DNA of 64,000 nt from Fen-549 sp050011315 (GCA_050011315.1 JBEKJI010000011.1:52520-116519); one strand, 5' to 3'. Shown: positions 1 to 9,157, counted from the first letter of the stretch. Notes: generated by a model not told the origin, from the letters alone. Numbers and translations: made by a program.

Positions 1-17
1 CGACCGCCTGAGAGAGC

Positions 18-548
18 TCAGCGTCTAACCGCGAAATCGGTAGTGATCACGAGCACGGCACGGCCCCGGAAGACACCGGGTCCGTGCCTCACCTGAACCA
101 CACCCACGCCCATGACCGCCCACTGCGGCGAGAGCAGAACCGACCTGTGCTCCAGACTGGCCAGCCAGCGCGAGACAACCTGATTCGGCTCGATCGACCT
201 CCCCGCCCAGAGCAGGTTCTCGCCCGCCGCCCAGTATCTATATCCGCGGAAAGGATAGAAGCTCTGAACGCGGGCGCTGAAGCTCGCTCCGTTCTGCGAT
301 TGGTGCGAGAAAAACCCTCCGCGCGCCATCTGCAGCGAATGACTATCGGCCGAGCGCACCAGCGCGGGGACGAGTCGCAGACAGCGAAGCCCGTAGCGCT
401 TGCGCACGGCGTTGATGCTCGTCGCCAGTCGCGCCTCGTAACTCGGCGCGATGCTCGTGCGGCTCTGTGCGGCGGCTTCGGCGCGCGAGTTCGCGGTCGC
501 CCCCCGCGCCGACGAGGCCAGCAGAAGCAGAGCGAGAATCGTTACCAC
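18..548 (-). CDS. CAP-domain (YkwD/SCP-like) secreted protein
   Basis: The protein has 176 residues. A short hydrophobic N-terminus (about residues 3-16, rich in Leu and Ala) looks like a signal peptide, so the product is probably exported. The rest matches the CAP/SCP fold: INAVRKRYGLRCL near residue 46, then SLQMARGGFFSHQSQNG, which carries the family's conserved Ser-His region, and AGENLLWA near residue 107. Bacterial CAP proteins of this type are small extracytoplasmic proteins, often of unknown function. The GTG start gives a very short n-region. The gene is divergent from a sortase gene, with about 220 bases between them, but I see no sortase sorting signal at its C-terminus. The family call is firm; the function is unknown. 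Confidence 0.8.
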   Translation of the reverse strand: MVTILALLLLASSARGATANSRAEAAAQSRTSIAPSYEARLATSINAVRKRYGLRCLRLVPALVRSADSHSLQMARGGFFSHQSQNGASFSARVQSFYPFRGYRYWAAGENLLWAGRSIEPNQVVSRWLASLEHRSVLLSPQWAVMGVGVVQVRHGPGVFRGRAVLVITTDFAVRR

Positions 549-770
549 CGCGGTCGTTGACAGCCGCGAGCGCGTAACAACGCTCCAATCGTTCGCTGTT
601 CTGGCCGTGGTCGTCTCGCCTCCCCCGAAGCGCCGCTTTTCACGCGACCGCGCTGGTGCACGATCCTAGAGGATCGCAGCTACCAACGGGAGCAGAACGC
701 ACGCTCCGGACCGCACGGCACGATCCGGTTGCAGACGCAACGCGAACGGGCGCAACTACGATCTGGGAAC

Positions 771-1547
771 ATGAGAGTGCGCGCAAGACGGCTGGGACAG
801 CGAGACGGGCTCGATCAGGTAGAGCGCCCACACGAGCGCGAGTCCGGCTCCGGCGGCTCCGCGAGATCGCGCCGCTTCATCCACCGCCTCGGCCAGGTGA
901 TCGCGGTGCTGGGCGTCCTCGTGATCGGCTGGTCGGTCTACATCTACTTCTACGGCGATCCCATCACGGCCCTATACCAGGATTGGCGCCAGCACCAGTT
1001 GGCGCACCAGCTGAACTCGGAGTTCAAGAGCTTCAAGCCGCCAGTTCCGCTTTCGACGCCGGGTCAGAAAGCGCCGTCCGCGGCCGCGATCCACGCCGCC
1101 GCCGAGAGCTTTTCGCACCAGGCCCACCAGGGCGAGGCGATCGGACGGATCGAGATACCGCGCATCCACATCAGCAAAGTGGTGGTCAACGGCACCCGTT
1201 GGGCAGAAGATCTGAGTCGCGGGCCCGGTCGCTATCCACAAAGCTCCTGGCCCGGGCTCGGCAAGGTGACCGCCATCGCCGGACACCGCACGACCTTCGG
1301 CGCGCCCTTCCGCCACATCAACGATCTCGCCAGCGGCAACCGGATCGTGCTGCTGATGCCCTACGGAACCTTCACTTACCGCGTTTTCGCCCACGAGATC
1401 GTGAGAAACAACGACTGGAGCATCCTCCACAAAAGACGCTTCGATACGTTGGTGCTCTCGGCCTGCCACCCGCTCTACAGCGCCTCTCACCGTTGGGTAG
1501 TATTTGCCAGGCTGGTCTCGGTCGCCGCACCCGCGCGCGTGAAGTAA
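771..1547 (+). CDS. Sortase (class E/D-like)
   Basis: This is a membrane-anchored cysteine transpeptidase that joins sorting-signal proteins to the cell surface. A charged N-terminal tail (about 45 residues) precedes one membrane segment (about residues 46-65, GQVIAVLGVLVIGWSVYIYF), as in a type II topology. The sortase domain then holds the triad: His172 in AIAGHRTTFG, Cys232 in LVLSACHP, and Arg247 in VVFARL. ATG at 771 is chosen; a TTG 42 bases upstream is also in frame but adds only a basic tail. No LPXTG-like substrate gene lies in the window, so this is an orphan or housekeeping sortase. The subclass is inferred from the SACHP-type motif and is less certain. Confidence 0.88.
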   Translation: MRVRARRLGQRDGLDQVERPHERESGSGGSARSRRFIHRLGQVIAVLGVLVIGWSVYIYFYGDPITALYQDWRQHQLAHQLNSEFKSFKPPVPLSTPGQKAPSAAAIHAAAESFSHQAHQGEAIGRIEIPRIHISKVVVNGTRWAEDLSRGPGRYPQSSWPGLGKVTAIAGHRTTFGAPFRHINDLASGNRIVLLMPYGTFTYRVFAHEIVRNNDWSILHKRRFDTLVLSACHPLYSASHRWVVFARLVSVAAPARVK

Positions 1548-1658
1548 CGAGGCCGGAAAGCATCAGCGAGACCGGGCGTCGTATCTTTGTCTGCGCCCAA
1601 TTACGACTCGGCCGTGTATCTTGCCCGGCACCAAGCGGAGCTTCCTGGAGGAAAAAAG

Positions 1659-4106
1659 ATGGGTTACGGACACTTCGACGACGAGCGGCGCGAGTACGTC
1701 ATCACTCGCCCGGACACGCCGCTTCCGTGGATCAACTACCTCGGTAGCGAGGACTACTTCGGGATCATCTCGAACACCGCCGGCGGTTACTCCTTCTATC
1801 GCGACGCCCGTCTTCGCCGCCTCACCCGCTATCGCTACAACAACACTCCCTTCGATGTCGGTGGGCGCTATCTCTACCTCCGCGACGCCGAGTCCGGCGA
1901 ATTCTGGTCGCCGTCCTGGCAGCCGACTCCCCGAGATCTCGAGGACTACCGCTGCCGGCACGGCCTCGGCTATTCGATAATCGGCTCCTGCCATCAGGGG
2001 ATAGACGCCGAGACCCTCTACTTCGTCCCGATCGGGGAGACCCTCGAGATCTGGCGCACGCGCATCACGAACAAGCGCGACAGCGAGGCCCGGCTGTCGA
2101 TCTTCTCCGCGATCGAGTTCTGCCTCTGGGATGCCTGGGACGATCAAACGAACTTCCAGCGCAACTTCTCGATCGGCGAGGTCGAGGTCGAGGACGACGT
2201 GATCTACCACAAGACCGAGTACCGCGAGCGCCGCGACCACTTCGCCTACTTCGCCTGCTCCGAGCCGCTGGCCGGCTTCGACACCCAGCGCGACACCTTC
2301 CTCGGCGCCTATCGCGGCTGGGATCGCCCGGCAGCGGTGGAGCGCGGCGAGTCGTTCGACTCGATCGCCTACGGCTGGGCGCCCTGTGGCTCCCATCACG
2401 TCGAGCTCACGCTCGCTCCGGGAGAGACGAAGGAGGTCGTCTTCGTCCTCGGCTACTCGGAAAACGCGGTCGACGACAAGTTCGACCCGCCCGGCTCGCA
2501 AAAGCTCAACAAGAAGCACGTCAAGCCCGTGATCGAGCGCTACCTCCGCTCGGAGGAGGTCGAGGCGGCTTTCCTGCGATTGCACGGCTACTGGTCACGG
2601 CTGCTCGCGACCGTCCAGGTCTCTACCCCGGACGAGCACACCAACCGCATGGTCAACATCTGGAACGCCTACCAGTGCATGGTCACCTTCAACCTGTCCC
2701 GCTCGGCCTCTTTCTACGAGTCCGGGATCGGGCGCGGCATAGGCTTCCGCGACTCCAACCAGGATCTGCTCGGTTTCGTCCACATGGTCCCCGAGCGCGC
2801 GCGGGAGCGGATTCTCGACATCGCCTCCACCCAGCTCCCTTCCGGAGGCGCGTACCACCAGTACCAGCCGCTGACCAAGCGCGGTAACAACGACATCGGC
2901 TCGGGCTTCAACGACGATCCTGCCTGGCTGATCCTTAGCGTAGCCGCCTACCTGAAGGAGACCGGCGATACGTCGATCCTCGGCGAGGAGGCCCCCTACG
3001 ACAACGAGCCGGGCTCGGAGTCGCCCCTCTACGAACACCTGCAGCGCTCGCTTCGCTATACGCTGCAGCGGCTCGGCCCGCACGGGCTGCCTCTGATCGG
3101 CCGCGCCGACTGGAACGATTGCCTCAACCTCAACTGCTTCTCGGAGACGCCCGGCGAGTCTTTCCAGACGACCGAGAACAAGGCCGGCGGAGTCGCTGAG
3201 TCGATCTTCATCGGCGGCCTCTTCACGCTTGCCGCCGAGGAGCTGGCGCAGGTCGCCGAGCGCCGTGGCCACGGCGACGAGGCGGTGAGCTACCGCGCCG
3301 AGGGAGCCAGGATGGCCGCGGTCGTGTCCGAGCACGGCTGGGACGGTGAGTGGTTCCGGCGCGCCTACGACCACTTCGGCGAGGTCGTCGGCTCGGCCCA
3401 GAACGAGGAGGGCCAGATCTTCATCGAGCCGCAGGGTATCTGCGTCATTGCCGGGATCGGAGTCGACAACGGGAAGGCAGTCAGTGCGCTCGAGTCGGTC
3501 TCGGAACGCCTCGCCACCGAGCACGGGATCGTGATGCAGCAGCCGGCCTTCTCGCACTACCACCTCAATCTCGGCGAGATCAGCTCGTATCCTCCCGGCT
3601 ACAAGGAGAACGCCAGCGTCTTCTGCCACACGAACCCGTGGATCATGATCGCCGAGACGATCGTCGGGCACGGGGACGTAGCCTTCGACTACTACCGGCG
3701 CATCAATCCGTCGGCCCGCGAGGAGCTCTCGGACCTGCACCGCTGCGAGCCGTACGTCTATCCGCAGATGATCGCCGGCAAGGACGCACCAACCCACGGC
3801 GAGGCCAAGAACTCGTGGCTCTCGGGTACAGCCGCCTGGAACTTCGTCGCCGTCAGCCAGTGGATACTCGGGATCCGCGCGGACCACGATGGGCTCCGCA
3901 TCGACCCCTGCCTACCCGGAGGGTGGGACGGGTTCAAGGCCATCCGGCACTTCCGCGGCGCGACCTACCGGATCGAGGTGCACAAGCCGAAGGGCTTGCG
4001 CCGGGGCGTCTCACACATGGTCGTTGACGGCCAGCCGATCGAGGGGAACCTGATCGCGCCGCGCCCGGCCGGCGCCGAGGTGGTCGTTGAAGTGACGATG
4101 GGGTAG
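1659..4106 (+). CDS. cbpA: Cellobiose phosphorylase, GH94
   Basis: The product (815 aa) phosphorolyses cellobiose to glucose 1-phosphate and glucose in the cytoplasm, saving one ATP per disaccharide. It starts MGYGHFDDERREYVIT and contains PWINYLG, ISNTAGGYSFYRDARLRR and RYRYNN, all typical of clostridial and cellulomonad cellobiose phosphorylases. The general acid is Asp484 in ADWNDCLNLNCFS, followed by the ETPGESFQTT segment seen in true cellobiose phosphorylases. The start is set by GGAGG seven bases before ATG 1659; an in-frame start at 1587 would add 24 residues that its paralogue lacks. The paralogue lies 187 bases downstream. No dedicated transporter or beta-glucosidase is in view. Specificity for cellobiose is inferred from motif similarity and is likely but untested. 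Confidence 0.88.
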   Translation: MGYGHFDDERREYVITRPDTPLPWINYLGSEDYFGIISNTAGGYSFYRDARLRRLTRYRYNNTPFDVGGRYLYLRDAESGEFWSPSWQPTPRDLEDYRCRHGLGYSIIGSCHQGIDAETLYFVPIGETLEIWRTRITNKRDSEARLSIFSAIEFCLWDAWDDQTNFQRNFSIGEVEVEDDVIYHKTEYRERRDHFAYFACSEPLAGFDTQRDTFLGAYRGWDRPAAVERGESFDSIAYGWAPCGSHHVELTLAPGETKEVVFVLGYSENAVDDKFDPPGSQKLNKKHVKPVIERYLRSEEVEAAFLRLHGYWSRLLATVQVSTPDEHTNRMVNIWNAYQCMVTFNLSRSASFYESGIGRGIGFRDSNQDLLGFVHMVPERARERILDIASTQLPSGGAYHQYQPLTKRGNNDIGSGFNDDPAWLILSVAAYLKETGDTSILGEEAPYDNEPGSESPLYEHLQRSLRYTLQRLGPHGLPLIGRADWNDCLNLNCFSETPGESFQTTENKAGGVAESIFIGGLFTLAAEELAQVAERRGHGDEAVSYRAEGARMAAVVSEHGWDGEWFRRAYDHFGEVVGSAQNEEGQIFIEPQGICVIAGIGVDNGKAVSALESVSERLATEHGIVMQQPAFSHYHLNLGEISSYPPGYKENASVFCHTNPWIMIAETIVGHGDVAFDYYRRINPSAREELSDLHRCEPYVYPQMIAGKDAPTHGEAKNSWLSGTAAWNFVAVSQWILGIRADHDGLRIDPCLPGGWDGFKAIRHFRGATYRIEVHKPKGLRRGVSHMVVDGQPIEGNLIAPRPAGAEVVVEVTMG

Positions 4107-4177
4107 CGACCGGCGCATCGCGCAGGCGCAGATGTTCGATCACGTTCCGACCCGGGCAGAGACGAGTACGTTGTCGA

Positions 4178-4206
4178 TTGACTCAGGGTGCTCCTTCCGT
4201 TAGGGT
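4178..4206 (+). promoter_or_regulatory. Consensus-like sigma70 promoter for the second GH94 gene
   Basis: TTGACT (4178-4183) and TAGGGT (4201-4206) are separated by exactly 17 bases. This predicts a transcript starting near 4213 with an 80-base leader before ATG 4294. It suggests the second phosphorylase is transcribed separately from the first. Confidence 0.6.
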
Positions 4207-4209
4207 CGC

Positions 4210-4221
4210 GCAAACGTTTTC
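4210..4221. promoter_or_regulatory. LacI-family-like operator at the predicted +1
   Basis: GCAAACGTTTTC contains the palindrome AAACGTTT with a flank matching the usual LacI/CcpA-type operator pattern (GAAAACGTTTTC-like). It lies 3 bases after the -10 box, across the predicted transcription start, where a bound repressor would block initiation. No LacI gene is in the window, so the regulator is unknown. Confidence 0.45.
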
Positions 4222-4293
4222 AGGCGGCACAGAGCGCTTTTCGCGCGACGAGCGGTCAGACGGGCACCTCCAACTCAAGGTAGGTCAGCTGCA

Positions 4294-6660
4294 GTGAACC
4301 CATACGGCTACTTCGACGAGAACGCGCGCGAATACGTGATCACGCGCCCCGATACGCCCACTCCCTGGATCAACTACCTGGGCGCGGGCCGCTACGGTGG
4401 AATCATCTCCAACACCGCGGGCGGCTACTCCTTCGACCGCGACCCCCGCGACCGGCGCGTCAGCCGTTACCGCTACAACGCCATTCCCGCCGACCAGCCC
4501 GGCCGCTACCTCTACCTCCGCGATCAGGAAACGGGCGAGTTCTGGAGCCCGACCTGGCAACCGGCCCGGCGCGACCTCGACGCCTACGAGTGCCGGCACG
4601 GCACCGCCTACACGAAGATCTCGAGCGAGCTCGGCGGAATCGCGAGCGAGCTTCTCTACTTCGTGCCGCCCACATCCGAGAGTGACAACTGCCCCTGCGA
4701 GCTCTGGGTTGTGCGCGTGCGCAACACCGGCCGGCGGCGACGCCATCTGCGTAGCTTCAGCTACGTCGAGCTCAGCTACCCCGACGCAGTCAACGACCTC
4801 AACAACCTCGACTGGACGCAGCACATCGTCGCAAGCAACTGCGCGGACGGAACGATCAAGGCCAAGACGGTCTTCAGCCCGAGAACGACCTTCTTTTCCT
4901 CGAGCGTCGAGCCTTACGGCTTCGACTGCGACCGCGAGATCTTCGTCGGCAGGTGCCGCGATCTGGGCGATCCGATCGTCGTCGAGCAGGGCGAGCCGTC
5001 GAACCAGAACTCGCCGCGCGGCAACAGCATCGGCTCACTCTGCCACGAGCTGGTGCTCGAGCCGGGCGAGGAGCGCGAGATCGTCTTTGCGCTCGGGATC
5101 ACCGACCATCCCGAAAAGATCGAGGGCGTGCTGGCAACCTACCGCGATCCCGAGCAGGTGAAGAGTTCGTTCGCCGCCCTCAAGGCCGACTGGGACGAGT
5201 ATCTGTCGCGCTTCACGGTGGATACGCCGGACGCCGAGACCAACGCGATGCTCAACTTCTGGAACCAGGTCCAGTGCCGCACGACCCTCTACTGGTCGCG
5301 CTTCGTCTCGGCCTACGAGACAGGCCTGGGTCGCGGCATGGGCACGCGCGACTCCGGCCAGGACACGCTCGGGATAATGCACACCGTCCCCGATCGCGCG
5401 CGCCTCATGCTCACCAAGATCTGGGAGATGCAGTTCGAGGACGGGCACACCTGGCATCAGTTTTTCCCGCTCACCGGCGAGGGCGGACCGGGGCTCGCGG
5501 GCGAGTTCTCCGAATGGCCGCAATGGTTCTCCGACGACCATCTCTGGCTCGTGATCTCGGTCTGCGCCTACCTGCGCGAGACCGGCGACTTCGCCTACCT
5601 CGAGCAGCACGTCCCCTTCGCCGAAGGCGGCGCGGACACGATCTGGGGCCACATAATGAGGGCGATCGAGTTCACGCTCGAGCACCGCGGCCCACACGGG
5701 CTGCCGCGAATCGGCTTCTCCGACTGGGATGACACCCACAACATCGATCACGGCTCGGGTAAGGCCGAGAGCGTCTTCGTGGCGATGCAGTTCTGCCGCA
5801 CGATGCTCGACCTGGCCGAGCTCTGCAACCACCTCGGCCGCCCCGAAGCCGAGCGCTTCCATGCGCTCCACGCCGAGATGGCCGAGGCGGTCAACGGCTG
5901 CGCCTGGGACGGCGAGTGGTACGCGCGCTCCTTCGACGACGAGGGTAAGCCGCTCGGCGTCTCCAGCGAGGAGTTTCAGAAAATCAGCCTGAACCCGCAG
6001 AGCTGGAGCGTGCTCGGAGAGGTTGCCCCGGCCGACCGCGCCGAGAAGGCGCTCGAGTCGGTGCACGAGAAGCTGAACAGCGAGTTCGGGATCGCCCTGA
6101 TCTGGCCGCCCTACCTGCAGGGCACCAATCGGGTGCGCGGTACCAGCACCTTCCAACCCGGCGCCAAGGAGAACGGCGGCATCTTCTGCCATGCCAACCC
6201 ATGGGCGATCATCGCGGCCGCGATGCTCGGCCAGGGCGATCGCGCCTTCCAGTACTACCGCCAGATCCTGCCGCTCAAGCGCGAGGACGCCGACCGCTTC
6301 ATGGTCGAGCCGTACGTCTACTGCCAGAACATCTGCGGCCCGGCTCACCCGCAGTTCGGATTGGGGAGGAACGCCTGGCTTACCGGCGCTGCCTCCTGGA
6401 CCTATGTGGCCGGCACGCAGTGGATCCTCGGTATCCGCCCCAGCTACGAAGGGCTCCGGATCGCCCCGGTGATCCCACGCGACTGGCCCGGCTTCAGCGC
6501 CAAGCGCACCTTCCGCGGCGTCGTCTTCGACATCACCGTGAAGCGCGCGGGCGAGGGCAACAACGTCTCGCTCGTCGTCGACGGGGAGCCCGTCGAGGGA
6601 GACGTCGTTCCGCTTCCGAGCGGAACGAGCGAGGTCGCTGTCGAGGTGACGCTCTCCTAG
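4294..6660 (+). CDS. GH94 disaccharide phosphorylase, paralogue
   Basis: This 788-residue protein aligns end to end with the upstream cellobiose phosphorylase (MNPYGYFDENAREYVIT, PWINYLG, ISNTAGGYSF, KENGGIFCHANPW). The general acid is Asp477, but its context is FSDWDDTHNIDHG instead of ADWNDCLNLNCFS, and the ETPGESFQTT segment is missing. The +1 subsite is therefore probably different, and another beta-linked glucoside or amino-sugar disaccharide is likely. Related GH94 activities include chitobiose, cellobionate and laminaribiose phosphorylases; I cannot choose among them. The first ATG is used; an AAGG motif lies upstream. The gene follows a strong promoter with a LacI-like operator, so it is probably induced by sugar. 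The next gene, 64 bases on, encodes a mutarotase-fold protein. Confidence 0.85.
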   Translation: MNPYGYFDENAREYVITRPDTPTPWINYLGAGRYGGIISNTAGGYSFDRDPRDRRVSRYRYNAIPADQPGRYLYLRDQETGEFWSPTWQPARRDLDAYECRHGTAYTKISSELGGIASELLYFVPPTSESDNCPCELWVVRVRNTGRRRRHLRSFSYVELSYPDAVNDLNNLDWTQHIVASNCADGTIKAKTVFSPRTTFFSSSVEPYGFDCDREIFVGRCRDLGDPIVVEQGEPSNQNSPRGNSIGSLCHELVLEPGEEREIVFALGITDHPEKIEGVLATYRDPEQVKSSFAALKADWDEYLSRFTVDTPDAETNAMLNFWNQVQCRTTLYWSRFVSAYETGLGRGMGTRDSGQDTLGIMHTVPDRARLMLTKIWEMQFEDGHTWHQFFPLTGEGGPGLAGEFSEWPQWFSDDHLWLVISVCAYLRETGDFAYLEQHVPFAEGGADTIWGHIMRAIEFTLEHRGPHGLPRIGFSDWDDTHNIDHGSGKAESVFVAMQFCRTMLDLAELCNHLGRPEAERFHALHAEMAEAVNGCAWDGEWYARSFDDEGKPLGVSSEEFQKISLNPQSWSVLGEVAPADRAEKALESVHEKLNSEFGIALIWPPYLQGTNRVRGTSTFQPGAKENGGIFCHANPWAIIAAAMLGQGDRAFQYYRQILPLKREDADRFMVEPYVYCQNICGPAHPQFGLGRNAWLTGAASWTYVAGTQWILGIRPSYEGLRIAPVIPRDWPGFSAKRTFRGVVFDITVKRAGEGNNVSLVVDGEPVEGDVVPLPSGTSEVAVEVTLS

Positions 6661-6724
6661 ACTCGCGCCCGGTCGGGCACTACACTCCGCTTCCAATCTG
6701 GAGCACGAACCGAAAGGGCGGTCA

Positions 6725-7615
6725 ATGGAGCGCGGAGACTTCCACGGCGAAGAGACACTCGTACTCGAGAACGAGCACCTGCGAGTCGAGGTTCTCGCCG
6801 CCGCCGGGCCCCGGATCGTGCGCGTGCAGCTCGCCGGCTCGAGCGAGAACGTGCTCGGGGAGGTCGCCGACATCGGCTGGGACACGCCCTGGGGCCGCTA
6901 CCGGCTCCGCGGCGGGCACCGGCTCTGGTTTGCGCCCGAGAATCCTCCGCTCACCTCGGCGCCCGACGAGGACGGGCTCGTCGTCGAGGAACGGCCGCAC
7001 GCCCTTAAGCTGGAGCGGCTCGAGCCTCAGTCCAAGCTGCGCAAGACGATCGAGATCGAGCTCGCCGCGGAGCGAGCGGCCATGACCGTGAAGCACGGCC
7101 TCCGAAACGAAGGCGAGACGACGGTCGAGCAAGCTCCCTGGGCGATCACGATTCTGCCGCTCGGTGGAACGGCCATCCTGCCACAGCAACGCGGTCCGAT
7201 CGGCGAAAGCGAGTTCCTGCCCAATCGCGCGCTGACCTTCTGGCCCTACAGCTCGGTCCGTGACTCTCGCCTCGAGCTGGGCGACAAGCTGGTGCTCGTC
7301 CACGGCGAGCCGGCGCCGGCGCCGTTCAAGATCGGCTATCTGAACCGGGCGGGCTGGGCCGCCTATCTTCGGGACGGGATCCTCCTGCGCAAGAGCTTCG
7401 ATCCGCAGCCCGAGCTCGAGCACGTCGATCTGGGCTCGAACGTGGAGGTCTACTGCAATGACCGCCTGCTAGAGCTCGAGACCCTAGCCCCGCTCTCGCT
7501 ACTCGAGCCCGGCGCCGAGGCTGGGCACGAGGAGCGCTGGCAACTGCGAAGCGTCGGCCTGGTCGAGCCCGGCGCGGAGCCGATCGCCGCGGCACTCGCC
7601 GAGCTGGACGCCTAG
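6725..7615 (+). CDS. DUF4380-like / galactose-mutarotase-fold protein
   Basis: The protein has 296 residues and no signal peptide or membrane segment. It begins with ENEHLRVEVLAAAGPRIV and has GGHRLWFAPENP near residue 62, both typical of DUF4380 proteins with a beta-sandwich aldose-epimerase fold. Such proteins may bind or epimerise sugars, but their activity is mostly unproven. The position behind two sugar phosphorylases supports a carbohydrate role, for example epimerising released sugars. A purine-rich AAAGGG precedes ATG 6725 by about nine bases. The fold call is fairly safe; the enzymatic role is inference. Confidence 0.65.
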   Translation: MERGDFHGEETLVLENEHLRVEVLAAAGPRIVRVQLAGSSENVLGEVADIGWDTPWGRYRLRGGHRLWFAPENPPLTSAPDEDGLVVEERPHALKLERLEPQSKLRKTIEIELAAERAAMTVKHGLRNEGETTVEQAPWAITILPLGGTAILPQQRGPIGESEFLPNRALTFWPYSSVRDSRLELGDKLVLVHGEPAPAPFKIGYLNRAGWAAYLRDGILLRKSFDPQPELEHVDLGSNVEVYCNDRLLELETLAPLSLLEPGAEAGHEERWQLRSVGLVEPGAEPIAAALAELDA

Positions 7616-7622
7616 AGCCGAT

Positions 7623-8288
7623 CTAGGTAGGCATTCTGCCCGCGAGATGTAGCGAAAACCAGTCGCGCGCCAGGCTGGCGACCTCTTCGAGCGCGCCCGG
7701 CTCCTCGAACAGGTGCGTCGCCCCCGGTACGATCTCGAGCTTGCACTCGGCCGACAGCTCCTCGGCGGCGCGGCGGTTGAGATCGAGCACGACGGTGTCG
7801 CGCTCGCCGACGATGAGCAGCGTCGGCGCACTCACGTGCCGGAGCGCCTTTCCGGCGAGATCGGGACGTCCGCCACGCGAGACGACGGCCTTGACCAGCT
7901 CCGGCCGCTGCGAGGCCGCCAAGAGCGCCGCGCCGGCGCCGGTACTGGCTCCGAAGAACCCGATCGGCAACGAGGTCGCCTTATCTCCCAAGAGCAGCCA
8001 GGAACTGGCGGCTAGAAGCCGGTCGGCGAGCAGGGAGATGTCAAAGCGCAGAGCCCCCGTCCGGGAATCCTCCTTCTCCTCCTGCTCGCTCAGCAGGTCG
8101 ATCAGCATCGTCGCCAGACCGGCGTGCTCGAGAACCGCGGCGACGCGGCGGTTGCGCGGGCTGAAGCGGCTCGAGCCCGAGCCGTGTGCGAAAAGAACGA
8201 TCCCGCTCGCCTGCTCGGGCACTCGCAGCGTGCCGGAGATCCGCGCCTCCCCCACCGGCATCGTCACCGTCTCCTCGTGCACTTTCAC
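7623..8288 (-). CDS. Alpha/beta hydrolase (dienelactone hydrolase family)
   Basis: This 221-residue cytoplasmic hydrolase has FAHGSGSSRFSPRN (oxyanion region, near residue 33), the nucleophile elbow GASTGAG around residue 114, an Asp in VGERDTVVLD and the catalytic His in PGATHLFEEPGAL. The substrate is unknown. The GTG start overlaps the stop of the upstream phosphoribosyltransferase gene (shared GTGA), so the two are translationally coupled. Pairing with a phosphoribosyltransferase is common in actinobacteria, where the two are sometimes fused in one protein. Confidence 0.85.
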   Translation of the reverse strand: MKVHEETVTMPVGEARISGTLRVPEQASGIVLFAHGSGSSRFSPRNRRVAAVLEHAGLATMLIDLLSEQEEKEDSRTGALRFDISLLADRLLAASSWLLLGDKATSLPIGFFGASTGAGAALLAASQRPELVKAVVSRGGRPDLAGKALRHVSAPTLLIVGERDTVVLDLNRRAAEELSAECKLEIVPGATHLFEEPGALEEVASLARDWFSLHLAGRMPT

Positions 8289-8959
8289 CTATCGATCTCC
8301 TCGGCTCTCTCGAGCAACTCTCGAACTTCGGCATCGGTCAGCTGCTCGAAGTAGTCGTACCAGAGACTGACAGCCTGGAAGTTCTCGGGCGTCAGCGGAC
8401 TCACCAGCTCGTCAACCTCGGCGCGCAGGAGCGAGCAGGTCTCGCCCGCCGCGGTGGGAACGGCGACGACAATCCGCGCCGGTGCCTGGGCCCTCACACC
8501 GGCGATCGCCGCGCGCATGCTGGCGCCGGTAGCGAGCCCGTCGTCAACGATGATCACACTCTTGCCCGAGAGCGCGATCGGCGGCCGCTCTCCGCGATAC
8601 AGGCGCTCGCGCCGTTCCAGCTCGCCGCGCTCACGCTCGCTGATCGCGTCGATCAGGTTGGGCGTGAGGCCGAGGCGTCGAACTACGTCCTCGTTCAGCA
8701 CCCGCACGCCTCCGGAAGCAAGTGCGCCGAACGCAAGCTCTTCGTGGCCGGGGACGCCGAGCTTACGAACTACGAACACCTCGAGCGGCGCTCCGAGCGT
8801 ACGCGCGATCTCGAGCCCGACCGGTACGCCTCCACGAGGAAGCGCGAGTACGACGACTTCGTCCCTCCCGGCATAGCCGGAGAGAAGCGAGCCGAGACAG
8901 CGCCCGGCGTGGGCGCGATCGCGAAAACGGCTCGGTATCGAAGCCTGATCGCCTTGCAC
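8285..8959 (-). CDS. Phosphoribosyltransferase
   Basis: This is a type I phosphoribosyltransferase of 224 residues. The PRPP-binding loop is VIIVDDGLATGASM (about residues 126-139), and the N-terminal LALPRGGVPVGLEIA fits the pyrophosphate loop region. Members of this group with a downstream alpha/beta hydrolase are not assigned to a known purine or pyrimidine salvage step, and I do not assign one. GTG is the predicted start; no clear Shine-Dalgarno sequence is visible. It is first in a two-gene operon with the hydrolase. Confidence 0.85.
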   Translation of the reverse strand: MQGDQASIPSRFRDRAHAGRCLGSLLSGYAGRDEVVVLALPRGGVPVGLEIARTLGAPLEVFVVRKLGVPGHEELAFGALASGGVRVLNEDVVRRLGLTPNLIDAISERERGELERRERLYRGERPPIALSGKSVIIVDDGLATGASMRAAIAGVRAQAPARIVVAVPTAAGETCSLLRAEVDELVSPLTPENFQAVSLWYDYFEQLTDAEVRELLERAEEIDR

Positions 8960-9120
8960 TGCTTGCCCGCCCCTCTCGATCGCGATCTCCGGACGTAAGC
9001 ATGCAACAAGCGCGCGCCTGGTGGAGCGCGGATTCAGGGAATTCTTAAGCAGTCGCGCTATCTTGACCGCGCACGCCGCCGTACGCCGCTCTGCACCTCT
9101 CTCCGAATCCCTTCGACAGC

Positions 9121-9157
9121 TTGACAGACGAACGTTTGTTCGTTAGAACAATCGTTC
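9121..9157 (+). promoter_or_regulatory. Two tandem SOS-box-like operators upstream of the ABC genes
   Basis: GAACGTTTGTTC (9130-9141) and GAACAATCGTTC (9146-9157) both fit the Gram-positive LexA box GAAC-N4-GTTC, with centres 16 bp apart. TTGACA at 9121-9126 immediately precedes them and, at 17-base spacing, faces TAGAAC at 9144-9149, so bound protein would cover the promoter. A second possible promoter, TTGACG (9171) with TATAAC (9192), follows. A TetR-type regulator could also use such palindromes. Confidence 0.55.

Noticed and set aside
18..1547. CAP protein as a substrate of the neighbouring sortase
   Set aside because: No C-terminal sorting motif, hydrophobic stretch or basic tail is present in the CAP protein.
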